A stretch of 64,000 bases of DNA. It comes from Calliopum simillimum. Taxonomy: Eukaryota > Arthropoda > Insecta > Diptera > Lauxaniidae. The stretch's first letter is position 1. Each line of letters begins with the position of its first letter. Positions 1 through 12,068 of the stretch are shown in pieces. The notes under the pieces are model-generated. The model saw only the letters and a list, made by a program, of their open reading frames with translations. It was not told the DNA's origin and searched no databases. The stretch is taken from positions 73,318,422 to 73,382,421 of the forward strand of contig OX638368.1 in the NCBI GenBank assembly GCA_951812925.1. The letters are read 5' to 3'. The position numbers were made by a program, and so were the translations under genes.

Positions 1-496
1 TTGACTATATAAAAATTATACTAATTTTATGAACTTTTAGTCATTATTTGCAAGAATCTTAAATTCTATGCATTTTTCAACTTAGAAAATCATGACAATT
101 AGGATAAGAGAAAAAAACTACTAAACATGGCAATGGTGACATATGTTTCGGTTACCGGCACGTAACCATCATCAGATCAATTTATGTTTTTATTTAATTT
201 ATTTTAAATTAAATAAATAACAATTGAAGACTTAGTCCCACAACTTGCCACGGTCTTCCACAATTAAAATTAGCTCTATATTGTTATTGTTGTTAAAGTA
301 GCGAGAATGTTCTATGTATGTCCAGCCTCAATTTATATTTAAGTGTGATATTATTTTGCGATCTACAGAATAAAATGTTACGTAATTGAAAATTTTTTTA
401 ATTTTTAGAAATGTAAAAAGATATTATAATAAAACATAATCTTGTTTGCTTTTAGTCTCCTGATGATATAACAAATAAAAATTTCAAGATAAGTAT
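1..496. other. AT-rich non-coding DNA, nothing recognised
   Basis: AT-rich sequence with no supported reading frame, no clear repeat and no RNA gene. It ends at the 8-bp target duplication of the element starting at 505. Confidence 0.6.
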
Positions 497-504
497 ATGT
501 ACAT

Positions 505-2356
505 TAGAGTGGTCCAAAATCCGAAAGTGTTAAAAAGTCAAGGTGCGCGCGACTTTTCTGAATCCTTGGATCCTACTGATTACAAAAAGTGCTTTGGAAC
601 CTAAAAAAAATTACGTTTAGATATTCCGCAACGAGCTTAAAGGTACTTTTTTAGGAATTTTTGAGTTTTTGAGTACTTTTTTTAATTTAAACGCTACATC
701 TTTTTAACCAGATAAGGTATTTGCAAAAATTAAATTGCATTTTTGTAAGAATATATTGAGCCAAATTCTGCATCAATAGTAATAAGTCTAGTCTTTCCCA
801 ATGTTTTTTATCGGCACTTTAAACTTCAAAATTTGTTAATTTTTTGAGGTGTTTGCACATTCAAGAACCGATTTTTTTCTTATTTTGCTCTAGCAAATTT
901 TTTTTTAAATTTTTATATTTTTAAGCATTAATTTATCTTTAAAATAATTTCAACAACTAAGCTTTTAGTAACACTTTTACTCACTAAAAACAATTAAGTA
1001 TAATTAAATTGGGCTTAAAAAAAAATTAATTTTCATGTTTTCAAGGCATTGAAATAAGATATCTTAATGGGATGACGTAAGGTACCACTTTTTTCTTATA
1101 CATTCATTAGTTCCTAATCTTCTGAGTAAAACAACATTCTTCGCAATATCGAAACCTTGGCAGTTCATGATATTTTTGGGAAAATAGGTTAACACTTAGT
1201 TTTCATAGATTTTCTAAGGAAACTAAAAAAATAAATAAGTCAAAAAGAAACTAAAAAAGCCATTTTGGATGTATTTATTGACGTTGATTCTGAATTCAGA
1301 ATCAAAATTGCTGTATCTTGTACGGTTAAGGAGATATCTTTACATAAAAGTATAAGAAACACAATTTTTGCTCTTTTTAAAGTGATATTACAAGTCAAGG
1401 TTACTTTCAGCCACAAAAAGTGGTATAGTGGTTAAAAGTGCCAGTCTGTTTCTTTCAAATTCAATTTAAATTATACCGATATCTTTTTTTATTCTTGGAG
1501 TTATTCTAACCTAAAAAGTTGAAAAAGTGCAAAAAACACGTTTTTTTGTTATTTCTGCTTACGATATTTCGGAGGAACAAAGAAATATCGATATAATTTA
1601 AATTGGGTTTTGAATAAAAAGGCTGTCACTTTTATCTTCCATACCAGGCTGAAAGTTACCATGTTGTGATATAACAGCTTCAAAAATAGCAAAAACGGTG
1701 TTTTTTGCATTTTTAGGTTAGGATATCTCTAAAACCGTGTGAGATAGAGCAATTCTGAGACCGGATTTAGAATTTTCATGAACACATACATCGCAAATGA
1801 CTATTATTGTTTCTGTTTCACTACGAAAATTTTAAACTCAAAGTTTTTTTTTTGGCCAAATTCGATTATATTTTACGGTTTTAGTTAGTAAAGTGAAGTT
1901 TATAGCTTAGTTGTTGAAGTCATTTGATAGATAAATTAATGCATAAAAAAATAATAATATAAAAAAAAATTTGCTAAAGCAAAATAAGAAAAAAATCGGT
2001 TCAAAAAATTAACAAATTTTGAAGTTTAAAGTGCCGATAAAAAAAATTGGGAAAGACTAGATTTATTACTATTGATGCAGAATTTGGCTTAATATATTCT
2101 TACAAAAATGCAATTTAATTTTTGCAAATACCTTATCTGGTTAAAAAGATGCAGCGTTTAAATTAAAAAAAGTACTCAAAAACTCAAAAATTCCTAAAAA
2201 AGTACCTTCAAGCTCGTTGCGGAATATCTAAACGCAATTTTTTTTTAGTTCCAAAGCACTTTTTGTAATCAGCAGGATCCAAGGATTCAGAAAAGTCGCG
2301 CGCACCTTGACTTTTTAACACTCTTGGTTTTTCCATACAAAATTTGGACCACTCTA
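505..2356. mobile_element. Palindromic (foldback) hAT-like non-autonomous element, TIR TAGAGTGGTCC
   Basis: Terminal inverted repeats begin TAGAGTGGTCCAAA and are bounded by the perfect 8-bp direct repeat ATGTACAT (497-504 and 2357-2364). The two halves are inverted copies along most of their length, folding about a centre near 1530, for example around 560-880 against 1980-2300. An 8-bp TSD with a TIR fitting the YARNG pattern is typical of the hAT superfamily. No transposase frame is present, so it must have moved in trans. A second copy with its own TSD lies at 46657-49126. Boundaries are firm; the superfamily is inferred. Confidence 0.85.
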
Positions 2357-2520
2357 ATGTACATCCTAACCAAATAGTTCGCTCGGATCTCTCTGTCGCA
2401 CATTTTCATTTGTACCAATATTTCATTTCTTAAAGCTCGGCAGCCCTGGCTTAAAACAGCAACAAGCACCCCTGTATCACCGTGTTCGCAATGAAATTAT
2501 CTTTATTTTAACACAAAATT
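2357..2520. other. Short unassigned spacer between element and satellite
   Basis: Begins with the right-hand TSD ATGTACAT. Nothing recognisable lies between it and the first satellite unit. The short frame on the minus strand crosses the element end and is not credible. Confidence 0.5.
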
Positions 2521-2524
2521 TATT

Positions 2525-3300
2525 TATTAAACAGATGAGTGCAAATTTGTGGTATTGACTGACCTTTTAAAGCCTAGCAACCCTATGCCTTGCCAGGAAA
2601 AAAATAGGCAACTCTACGTAAACACATTGTAGAGGCCAGGAAAAAAATAGGCAACCCTACTTTAACATATTGGGGGTTATCGTGAATCAAGATTCCCGGG
2701 GAATTTTCTTAAACAGCAATAGAGTATGCACGGCAGTCCGAGAAAATTCCCCGGGAATCTTGATTCACGATAACCCCCATTGTAGAGGCTCTAAGCTTTC
2801 GAATGGTATATAATTTTTTCATTAAACAGATGAGTGCGAATTTGTGGTTTTGATCGACCTTTTAAAGCCTGGCAACCCTATGCCTTGCCAGAAAAAAAAT
2901 AGGCAACCCTACTTTAACATATTGTAGAGGCTCTAAACTTTCGAATGGTACTTATATAATTTTTTCATTAAACAGATGAGTGCGAATTTGTGGTTTTGAT
3001 CGACCTTTTAAAGCCTGGCAACCCTATGCCTTGCCTGAAAAAAAATAGGCAACCCTACTTTAACATATTGTAGAGGCTCTAAACTTTCGAATGGTATGTA
3101 ATTTTTTCATTAAACAGATGAGTGCATTTTTTGAAAAAAAAAAAAAGCACTTTTCAATATGGAATGAACCATAGCCTTGCCAGGATTTTTTTAGGCAACC
3201 CACTCACAATATATTTCTAAACGTATTTACTTTCATAAAAAATAGGTTTCATCCATTAAACAGATGGGTGCAAATCTCTCCTTATTCGTATCTTAGACTA
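2525..3300. repeat. Satellite-like tandem array, unit about 145 bp
   Basis: The phrase ATTAAACAGATGAGTGC (or a close variant) recurs at 2525, 2821, 2967, 3109 and 3255, a spacing of 142-146 bp once the inserted hairpin and a local duplication at 2580-2780 are allowed for. Each unit also carries CCTTGCCAG, TAGGCAACCC and GTAGAGGCTCTAAAC. Copy B of the segmental duplication begins inside this array, so the array probably marks or mediated the duplication edge. Units are diverged by point changes and indels. Confidence 0.85.
2672..2778. mobile_element. 107-bp hairpin MITE in a satellite unit
   Basis: About 38 bp at each end are perfect inverted repeats (2672-2709 against 2741-2778), starting GGGGGTTATCGTGAATC, around a ~31-bp loop. 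The flanks carry a 3-bp direct repeat ATT (2669-2671, 2779-2781). Removing the insert and one ATT recreates the uninterrupted ACATATTGTAGAGG seen in neighbouring satellite units, so this is an insertion, not a folded satellite. A 3-bp TSD points to PIF/Harbinger-like mobilisation, but the family is not recognised. Confidence 0.85.
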
Positions 3301-3504
3301 TTATACTTATCCCAATTCTTGCAACGCTGATTGCAATCATATCCAACGCATATCACGCTGAACGTAACCAAAGAACCGAGAAAATTCATAACTTACTAGC
3401 TCAACAAACAAACAATCAGCTCACAACGAATGGGTTGATCGGTTAAACGATCAGTTCAAAACTCACGAACGAACTGAGTTGAGCTGATCGATCTTGGTTC
3501 GTTA

Positions 3505-3700
3505 TAGCTTAAACACAATTGGAGCGTACGACGAATTTCGCCCGACGAATATTCGCTGTCAAAATTAAAACACACAAGAGTATATGAAGTTGAACACAAC
3601 CGCACCGAACGACGAAATTCGCCCGACGAATATTCGTTGCAATAGAACTAGTTTTAGTTTTGCCGCCGGCAGCAACGATTTTTGGAAATGTCAAACCGGA
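3505..3700. repeat. Repeated 'CGACGAATTTCGCCCGACG' box, copy A
   Basis: Two direct versions of a ~40-bp box, each with CGACGAA..TTCGCCCGACGAATATTCG, start near 3522 and 3605. The first, with its flank TATAGCTTAAACACAATTGG, recurs inverted in copy B near 20829-20887 and again at 63950-64000. The same pair is in copy B at 15655-15850. It is probably the end of an unrecognised TIR element; no boundary or TSD could be fixed. Confidence 0.5.
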
Positions 3701-3715
3701 AAAATACATTTTTAA

Positions 3716-6039
3716 CCCTCTAATGCATAGAAAAGATTTTTTGAATTGAAATTACTTTTTAGACTAAATTTAGGCCATAAAACACGAATCCACTCATATT
3801 TCTTTTAACAAGTGTCGGCGTGACCTTGCAACCCCAAAAATCGGTGCACCGCCTGTAGGCGGTCTCATGCAGAAGCGTAAAAAAAATTTTTCTGGGTATG
3901 CGTAGAAATAAAACAAGTGTTATGGTTGATTTCGTTTATTCAGAAAAATTAAATGTAAGAAAATCAAATGATATGAACATAGGATTCAAAAATTTAGTTA
4001 CATATGAAGTACTGCATTTTTATAAAGTATGGAATTCTTAGAAGCATGACTTTTTGCTGAACATACACAACGGTATTCGGCATTTTTCGCAATATACTTG
4101 AGATTCAGATTTGTAGGGCTTGTTGCGACATTGCCTTTTGTTACTTTTGTCCTCAACAGATGTCCAGTGGTGGAAACCATCATATCGGATATTAGGTGGT
4201 GGCCAGTATAGCATCTTAGTGTTTTTTGGTGTTTCTTGAGCTGGTTTGGGATCATTAGATGGTCGGTCGTCCTTCTTTGTTTCGGTAATCAGCAAGAGAG
4301 TTTCTGCTACTTCACGGAACCGTGGAAGTTCAATACGCTGATGTTCCTCGCTGTTTATTCGTTGGTATAAAATGTAAGCATTTATCATTGCCAAGTTAAG
4401 TATATGGTGAAATAGACGAGATGTCTATTTGCCTGTCTTCATCCAAATTTTGTAACGACCAATCAAACTGTCCATTTCATCAACTCCGCCCATGTGTCGA
4501 TTATATTCTTTAACGATCTTTTGACAGCTTACATCTTCATACAGCTTGGTAGTGCGATTCCAATGTCGTGAATTCGTTGAAACGTCACTTGGAGTATTTG
4601 AAATAAATGGCTGAACTCCAGCATAGGTTGAAGCCAACCGAATGCCCTTGTTGTCTTTCCAAACAACTGTGGAAATATCGATGCCGAATGCGGTGGCAAC
4701 ATATTCTTCTGAGTAGCCTCGAGGAACTTTATTTTTCACCAGCTGCTCCTCAGTAGACAATTTACAGTTCCGCACTCGGTTGGAATGAAAAGTTCCAAGA
4801 GAATAAATACCGCGACTTCGTAAATAAACCAAAAGCCCAAGAGACGCGAAATAATTGTCAAAATATGCAATGTGGTTCCGAAAGTCTGGTATGCGACGAG
4901 AAAGATGGACTACAATATTCGAAGCAGCGTTCCTTCTTGAATGACGTTATCGGCAGCACCAGTGAATACTTAAAAATTGTATGAGAAACCCTTTCTATCG
5001 CAAAGAGAGAAAATCTTTAAAGCCCAGGTTCTGGAAAGCCAACTCGCCGACATGAATTTGAAGATTTTTGTTTTTCGCCAGATCAATTTTTAAAGTTCGG
5101 TCATTTTCTTTCTAATGTGTGCAATATCACCTTGGAAATTACTTGATGAGGGCGGTTCTCGTTTTCCCTAGAAATCATCAACTGCAGCCATTCGTGCTAT
5201 TTTCCGCGATGGACTGGTAAATAAAGCACTACTTAATTCTTCGACACTATTCTGCTTACCTGCAGGTGTAGCCGCTTCAATGGCAAAAGAATGGCGGCTT
5301 CAGATGTTATACAATTTTCTGAATTAGGACGAACAGGTGTTGTAAAAGAGAGGTCAAGATCTGCTACATGAACTTGAGGAAAAGAATCACATTCATTTGG
5401 AACCACATAATCAGGATCATCCACTTCATCATCACTATCGAAGTCATTGCTGTCCACTTCTCCGTTGATATCTTCACAAAAATCCATAAAATCAAGGAAG
5501 TCATCATCCGACATCTTTGACAAGTCATACTTGCGCTTACGCTCCCAAAACGACATTATTCTAATAAAAAAGTACTATTGCATTCATATTAGGTCAATAT
5601 TTTAATTTAAAATAACTGACAATTTTTTTTCAACGCACTGCATACGTCCGCTTACAGACGGTTGGTGGGTCAAGCGTTAGTTCGCGTTATAAACATAAAA
5701 AAAAAAAATTGTTTCACACTTTATTTCACTTCAAAACACTTTATACTACTTAGCAAAAAAATTTTCAATCAAATATTCCCATTAGACACTATTTAAATTT
5801 TTACATAAAAATCGCCCTCTGAGCAAAATAATTTTTGTGAACCATACACGACATTCTTGTCACTAAACTGAAATTATTTTCCAAACGCAATGAGATGCTA
5901 TGTTGATGTGCAAACAAAAAATGAAGAATGAAAGGCTACTAGATCAATTCACTCAGGATGAAAACACCAGTATTTTTTATTTAAATGTTATGCGCTTTTA
6001 AACTGTGAGCACCTGTAGGCGGTCATATGAACTAGAGGG
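3716..6039 (-). mobile_element. piggyBac-superfamily transposon, copy A
   Basis: Flanked by TTAA on both sides (3712-3715 and 6040-6043), with inverted ends beginning CCCTCTA and subterminal inverted motifs containing CACCTGTAGGCGGTC / CCGCCTGTAGGCGGTC. Length is 2324 bp, normal for an autonomous piggyBac, but its transposase gene is broken. The element sits at the same place in copy B, so it was inserted before the segmental duplication. Confidence 0.93.
3998..5556 (-). pseudogene. piggyBac transposase, broken (copy A)
   Basis: DDE_Tnp_1_7-type transposase. The N-terminal part (5556-5233) is rich in Asp and Glu, as in piggyBac proteins. Further on, LSRRIPDF...HIAYFDNYF holds a catalytic-type Asp (DNYF), and NRHMGGVDEMDSL holds another. 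A Cys-containing tail (YCEKC) lies at 4038-4394. Lesions: an in-frame TAG at 4425-4427 just after KTGK, an in-frame TAA near 4969, a frame change near 4945 and at least one more in 4980-5230. 4038-4394 and 4425-4832 are one frame cut by the TAG. The start at 5556 follows the end of the 5' leader. It cannot make full-length transposase. Confidence 0.9.
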
Positions 6040-6061
6040 TTAATATAAAATTTTTAGATTT

Positions 6062-7317
6062 CCGTAAGCAGGGGTGACTTTGATACAAAAAACAGATTTT
6101 TCAAGTTTAAGAGCTTATAATTTCAACAATTTTAATCAAGTTAATGGTTTCATTGCTCTAAATTTTTCGTGGGGGCTTCAGCTTTGATCTCATGTAATAA
6201 AATTTTTACGAAGTAATTACAGTTATTTTAAAATAATATTTTTGTAAGTGGGTTAAAGTCATTTCATTCATTGATTTTACATGCTATACCTTAAAAGATG
6301 CAAAATGAGAGTATCAGGTTTTGTTAACTTGAGTTTTCTCAATACTTTAGTATATTTGTGTAGGCAATCGGTCTAGGTAATGGAATGTTTTCAAGGTTGC
6401 GATTAAAAAAAAAACTAAAATTTTTGATAAATTTGATTTCAGCCTTTGGTATGTTTTAATTATTTGTACATATGTTACATCAAATAACAATACTGATATT
6501 TAGGGCTTAGCAAAACTTAAAAAATCCACAAAAACAAGTTAAAAATCCATTGAAAATTAGAAAATAAAAAATACTTGATTCAAAAAATTTAAAAAACAAA
6601 AGAAATTCTTAGTAGGTAACTTCAAAAATTCCTCTTTTGTTAAAGGGCTTCGGTGGCTTAATTTTTTGCAAAATTACCTAAATAAATAATAACAAATATC
6701 CTTTTTGGGTTCTCATTAAAATATTAAATTGTTTTACAAAGATCAAAATGAAAAAATAATATCACTTTGGCGAAAGACTAGACTTCATTTTCACTATAGT
6801 TCACCATACCCAGTATTTTGGGCGTCAATATGGCCCGAGTTTGGGTTTCTTTTGAGCCAGCCTAACAATTCAAAGTTTTTTGGGGGTGACTTTCAACCGG
6901 TCCAAAGTCACCCCAAAAACGATGTTTTCTAACATACTCCTATATAAAAATGCATTAAGAATACTAACAGGCAGTTATATCCATGAAAAATGATTGATTA
7001 GGGAAGAAAACTAAACAATAATTTTAGTGATATCATTCACCCACCGCCAGCAATTTTCCTTCTAGTCAATAAGTAGTAATTTTCTGAGCGTTAAAAATGC
7101 TTCATAAGACAACTTTTCGAAAATGCACCAATATATCTGAAAAGTCGTGCTCAAATCAAATATTGAAAACAGACGCTAAAAGCCAATACTTCAAGGTTAC
7201 ACATTGACCAAATGCAAATCGATAACTAGTTCTCAAGATGAAAATATAACAATTTTAATCTTTTTTTTCTTGCCGGTTAAAGTCGCCCCCAGATGTCAAA
7301 GTCACCCCTGCTTACGG
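6062..7317. mobile_element. Non-autonomous TIR element, ends CCGTAAGCAGGGGTGACTTT (copy A)
   Basis: The ends at 6062 and 7317 are inverted copies of CCGTAAGCAGGGGTGACTTT. GTGACTTT/AAAGTCAC motifs recur inside, including a small palindrome at about 6880-6920. No transposase-like frame is present; the 67-residue frame at 6729 has no recognisable domain. CAGGGGTG ends are common in hAT elements, but no clean 8-bp TSD is visible, so the class is uncertain. It starts 19 bp past the piggyBac TTAA. Confidence 0.65.
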
Positions 7318-7404
7318 TTCTTAGAAAAAATTCAAAGAATATGAGATTTTATTTAATATTTATTTATTAAAATTGTCATCAGAGAACATAAACAACAATC
7401 TATA

Positions 7405-8027
7405 TCTATATATATAAAAATGAAATGGTGTCCGTATGTAGCTTATGAACGCGGAAACTACACGGCCGATTTACATAATTTTTTTTTAAATTGTTTGCTG
7501 TAGAAGGTTCTTAAGGGGGTGAGATGCCACTGAGGAGAGGGGGGTTGCACCCCCCTTACTAAAAAAATACAAAAAATGCTATATTTCTACAGTTATACAA
7601 GCTATGCTTATGAAAGTTGGTGAACTTCTGCATAATGTATGTACCATTCACCATGAAAATTTGATGGGTATTGAACAAGGGACGTTGCACCCCTCATATG
7701 GAAAAAACACACAAAATGCAATTTTAGTGTTCCTATATCAGTTATCATTAGGAAACTTGGTGCATAGATGTTTATTGCGTCTACTATTCAGCATGCAAAG
7801 CTTAAGAGGGATTGAACGAAAGGGATTTGCACTTCCCGTACAGTAAAAATACTCAAAATGCTATATTTCTACGCCTATAGTAGCTATCATTATGCAAGTT
7901 GGTACATAAATATATATTTTATTCACCTTGAAAAGAAGAAGAAAAGGATGACGGAGATAGATGGGACTTGGAACATACGTAAAGGGCATAGGGAACGGGC
8001 GAACTAAGTCGCTTCCGGGCCAGCTAG
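7405..8027 (+). mobile_element. Non-autonomous Helitron, first of a tandem pair (copy A)
   Basis: Starts TCTATATATATAAAAATG and ends CAGCTAG after a short 3' hairpin region (GCGAACTAAGTCGC). There are no TIRs and no TSD. The interior is built from diverged ~110-120-bp repeats, each with a GC-rich 'GGGGTTGCACCCC'-like box and an 'ACAAAATGCTATATTTCTACA'-like box. No Rep/helicase is encoded. A related copy at 53092-53793 has a visible empty site, which supports the rolling-circle assignment. Confidence 0.8.
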
Positions 8028-8028
8028 A

Positions 8029-8584
8029 ACATATATAAAAATGAAATGGTGTCCGTATGTAGCTACATGGCCGATTAACATAATTTTTTTTTTTAAATTG
8101 TTTGTTATGGTCTGTAGAAGGTTCTTAAGGGGGTGGGATGCCACTGAGGGGAACGGGGATTGCACCTCCCATACGAAAAAAATACAAAAAATGCTATATC
8201 TCTACAGTTATACAAGCAATGTTTAAGTTGATGAACTTATGCATAATGTACATATTCACCATTCACCATGCAAAACTTGGGGGATATTGCATCCATTTTT
8301 CAAAAAATACACAAAATGCTATATTTCTTCACATATCGCAGATATCTTTATAAAACTTGGTACATACATGAATATTCTATCTACCATTTACTTTGAAAAA
8401 CTTGGGCGGGGGGGTAAGAAGGGGGAGTTGCACCCTTCATATAAAAAATAAATGTTATATCTCTGTAACTATGGGAGCTATGATTACAAAACATGGATAT
8501 TTAAAAACCTTGGTGATTGGAAGAGAGGGACGATGGAGATGGATAGGACTTCGTACGTAAAGGCATCGCAACCAGGCCAGCTAG
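8029..8584 (+). mobile_element. Non-autonomous Helitron, second of a tandem pair (copy A)
   Basis: Head-to-tail with the previous copy: it begins again ATATATAAAAATGAAATGG and ends CCAGGCCAGCTAG followed by TT. Same repeat-built interior as the first unit and no coding capacity. Tandem Helitrons can arise by read-through of the terminator or by insertion next to an older copy. Confidence 0.78.
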
Positions 8585-9110
8585 TTTAAAATAAGAACAA
8601 CTATTGCCGTCGTCACTCTGATTGTGTTTAACAGAGCGAATTTCGTCGACGAATTTCGAAATTCGTCGTAAAGCACGAAAACCTCGAAAAGTTTCGAGTC
8701 TCGTAAACAAAATTTAAAAATTTGTATGAAAAAAAAGTTTACCAGGCCTCGAAAACTTACGAGGCAAATTCGATGCGTAAAAAGCCTCGAAAAAGTACGA
8801 GAGCGATTGTTGTCAAATAAATGTATTGAAAAATATATTTTGTTTTGAAAATTGAATTTGAATTGAATATTTTTCGAATTATATGACAGCTGATACGTTG
8901 CTTACACGTTTTGAGAAATGTGTGTTCCTGAAAACAAGCTCGTAAACTTTCGAGATTTTCATGGTTTACGAGATTAAAAGTATTGTTATATTAAACACAC
9001 GCAGAATTCGAAAAACAAACGTATTTAGACGTATCATTTGTTCGCTTTCAGCACCATTTTATTGATTTTAACAAATTCCACTGACCACAGTAACGAACTG
9101 GTGTATCTTG

Positions 9111-10376
9111 GGCTTAATGTTACATCACCGACTGTTGTTGTTTTTTTTTTTTATTTTTTTTGCCCAAACAGGGCTCTGGGAATTAATTACAACAACAACA
9201 ACAACAACAACAACAACCTCTGAGCGCATCTACTTTCGGAGATATAGCCATCGGAAGATCGGGATATATCTTTTATAAAAATCGGTATAAGTTGGGAACC
9301 CCTGGATGGATTTCAAAAATATTGGTGTCATATGAAAGGTATTTTATCAGGCTATATAATTGCCCTACAAAGTTTTTTAATTTAAGTGATTGTTTTCGAG
9401 ATATGACAATTTTTCAAAATTTAACCCCATTTTTTTTTCGCAAAAAACCGTTATTTTTCCCAAAAAATGTGTTATTAACCTATAATTTTAATAACTAAAT
9501 AAGGAAGCCTAATTTATTTCCTTTCATTTGATATGCAACATGTATCTGAAATTGTATCATTAATAACTTTTTATAGAAAAAAACATAAATAGACCAAATC
9601 AATTTTCTTGAAATTAGGAACTTTAAACAACAACAATGCCAGAACAAACAACTACAACAACAACAACTACAACAACAACAACAACAACAACAAAAACAAC
9701 AACTACTACTACAACAACAACAACTTGGATACTACTACAACAACAACAAAGAGGATCAGCTACTTATTATATTAAAAAAATTTAAAATTTTTATTAAAAA
9801 TTGCGCGCGCAATTTGGCTAGCAAACTATGTGTTGGATATATTATAGACTGATCCGCGGCCTTCGGCGCGCATTGTTGTTGTTTAAAGTTCCAAATTTGA
9901 AGAAAATTGATTTGGTCCATTTTTGTTTTTTTCTATAAAAATTTATTAATGATGCAATTTCAGATACATGTCGTATATCAAATGATAGGAAATAAATTAG
10001 GCTTCCTAATTTAGTTATTAAAATTATAGGTTAATAACACATTTTTTTGGAAAAATTACGGTTTTTTGCGAAAAAAATGGGGTTAAATTTTGAAAAATTG
10101 TCATATCTCGAAAACTATCACTCAAATTGAAAAGCTTTGCAGGGCAATTATATAGCCCAGTAAAATTCCTTTCATATGACACCAATATTTTTGAAATCCA
10201 TCCAGGAGTTCCCAACTTATATCGATTTTTATAAAAGATATATCCCGATCTTCCGATGGCTATATCTCCGAAAGTAGATGCGCTCAGAGGTTGTTGTTGT
10301 AATTAATTCCCAGAGCCCTATTTGGGCAAAAAAAATATAAAAAAAACAACAACAGTCGGTGATGTAAAATTGTTCC
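9111..10376. mobile_element. Foldback element just 3' of the S28 exon (copy A)
   Basis: Bounded by the 8-bp direct repeat GTATCTTG (9103-9110, 10377-10384). The ends are inverted: GGCTTAATGTTACATCACC against GGAACAATTTTACATCACC (15 of 19 match), continuing as ~430-bp arms. Between the arms are (CAA)n runs and a short GC-rich stretch. Its right end lies about 40 bp from the exon donor site, so it sits in what would be intron 1. It shares GGGAACCCCTGGATGGATT with the foldback at 12069-13160, so the two belong to one family. Confidence 0.85.
9189..9735. repeat. (CAA)n microsatellite runs inside the foldback (copy A)
   Basis: Pure and slightly interrupted CAA/ACA repeats at about 9189-9216 and 9634-9724. 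Matching runs occur in copies B (22105-22208) and C (62610-62720) with different lengths. Translating them gives Asn-rich or Cys-rich frames that are artefacts. Confidence 0.9.
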
Positions 10377-10424
10377 GTATCTTGATAAAAATATACAGCT
10401 TTGGTTACATTTATTGGCACTTAC

Positions 10425-10986
10425 TGTCAAACTGCCATATGGGTGCTGAAGCAGCAAGAGATCCATGTACGAGATATGGATATCTCATACGAAACCACGC
10501 GGCTAGCATTCCACCGTACGAACCTCCAAAAGCAATAACCGGTACATTTCTATCGCCTCTTAATAAGGCAACTAATTGAGCATAATCCGCCAAAGCTTGT
10601 TCAGCAGTCAAAAATCCATAATGCCTTGTGCCATTAAACGTGTCCTTGGCAAAAGGCAAAGATTTTCCATAGTACCGATGCTCAGCAAATACCACAGTAG
10701 CATTGAAAACTTTCGAAAGCTCCCACATGAACCCAGTATTTTGAGCAAAAAGTTCAATATTTCCTTCATTTCCTGTGTAGAAAAAAATCGGAGATTCTTC
10801 AGTGGTAAGTTGATTGTTTATCAAATATCGTAGCTTGAATGTTTCGTTATTAGCAAAACTAAAGTGATCTAAAGGAACTAAAATTTCTTTTTCATCATAG
10901 GAATAGCCCTTTTCGGTCAACCCCATCGAATTTAAAGCAAAAGTTATTAAAATAGTCCAAGAAATAAGCATCTTCAAACTTCTCAT
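10425..10986 (-). CDS. S28 serine carboxypeptidase, first coding exon only (copy A)
   Basis: Encodes 187 codons plus one base before a donor GTAAGT at 10424-10419. Residues 1-22 look like a signal peptide. Family S28 (lysosomal Pro-X carboxypeptidase / DPP7 / thymus-specific serine protease) is shown by LVPLDHF (36-42), EHRYYGKSLPF (102-112), LTAEQALADYAQL and the nucleophile elbow GGSYGGM with Ser156, then ASAPIWQF. Possible N-glycosylation sites are Asn47, Asn95 and Asn118. Such enzymes act in lysosomes or are secreted and cut after proline. The Asp/His catalytic residues would lie in later exons, none of which is seen downstream. Translation past the donor stops after four residues. It may be a gene with a very long intron or a truncated duplicate. 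Residue 64 is Glu here, Val in B and C. Confidence 0.85.
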
Positions 10987-12068
10987 GCACTGACAAAAAA
11001 TTATAAACTAACAGTGATACCGTTTCAAATCTTTGAAGTTAGTATTTTGTGCAGAAAGCGGGGTATTTAGCATCGAAAAATATGACTTTTTCAAAATGCC
11101 TCACATATTGCAGAAAACTAGTTAACCCTTTCAGCCCCAAATTATTTCTAACTGTAGGAAATATATGAACAGTGTAATAATATGAAAAAAAATTGCGTTT
11201 TAAAGTTTAAAATGTTAATTTTTTTATATAGATTTTGAATTGCTGAATTCGAATTTATTTCTCCATAAGTACAGTAATTTTTGGAGATATTGGGTTCCAT
11301 TTCGTTTTTTAATTTTCCACCTTGAATGGACAATATCGTCAAAATTACAAAACTTTTAAATTGCAGATTTGGATTAAGCGGCTCAAAATCCATATAAAGA
11401 ATTTGACAGTTTTCTATGTATATACAGGACCACTTTTTTGTTTTTAAAATTGTTGGGATGCATCAAATGTTCTCTAAAATGCTACGTAGTGCTTATTTAC
11501 ATCAAAGAAAACATTTTAGTGTCAAAAGAGCGCAATTCCAAAAAACTTTAATATTTATTTTGGACCAGTCCACGTAATATGTATATGTTTTTTTTTAACA
11601 AAAGAATGATTCTAAGGGACTTTGACGAAGAAAGCATATATTTTTATGTATGAATAATAAATATAATTCTTTAAATCAGTTTTGCCCAAATATGCTGCAT
11701 TGATAAATTCCTTTACGATGAAGTTATTTTGAATATGTCTTAATTTTATGTATTAATGGAATTCTGTATTTATTTTATTTGTAATTTTAAAAATTATAAA
11801 TACTGTCCCAACATTATTTAAACACAGTTAATTAATATATTTTGTATTAAGTTTAATGAAAAAAGTGGACTATTTTTTCGGACTCCATATCGGATGGTTT
11901 TGTATTAAATCGGAGTAAAGAACTCCGATCAGAGCATTTCGGCAATACTGGTATTTGATCAATAGACAGGGATGATATTGACACTTATTCAATAGTTCAC
12001 ACGACAGACAAAATAGTTGCGGACAGACAAAATAGTTGTGGAACTATTTTGTCTGAATCGTGTTTCTG
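10987..12068. other. Upstream flank of the S28 exon (copy A)
   Basis: AT-rich sequence 5' of the exon. Immediately before the ATG, on the minus strand, is a T-rich tract ending TTTTTTGTCAG, which could be a splice acceptor (the ATG would then be in exon 2) or hold a TCAGT initiator. No TATA box at proper spacing was found. Near 12001-12055 ACAGACAAAATAGTTG motifs repeat and pair with CTATTTTGTCTG. The rest holds nothing recognisable. Confidence 0.45.

Noticed and set aside
505..2356. Bacterial-style terminator or attenuator hairpins in the palindromes
   Set aside because: Arms are hundreds of bases long with TSDs; these are transposable elements in a eukaryote.
7604..8451. Series of 60-80-residue frames (and copies at 19782-20619)
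   Set aside because: They lie in the repeated interior of Helitrons, overlap in several frames and have no known domain.
9111..10376. Foldback as a regulatory part of the S28 gene
   Set aside because: It has its own TSD and TIRs and is family-related to another element; position near the donor alone is not evidence of function.
10322..10833. Plus-strand 85-residue frames opposite the S28 exon
   Set aside because: Antisense shadows; present in all copies only because the exon is.
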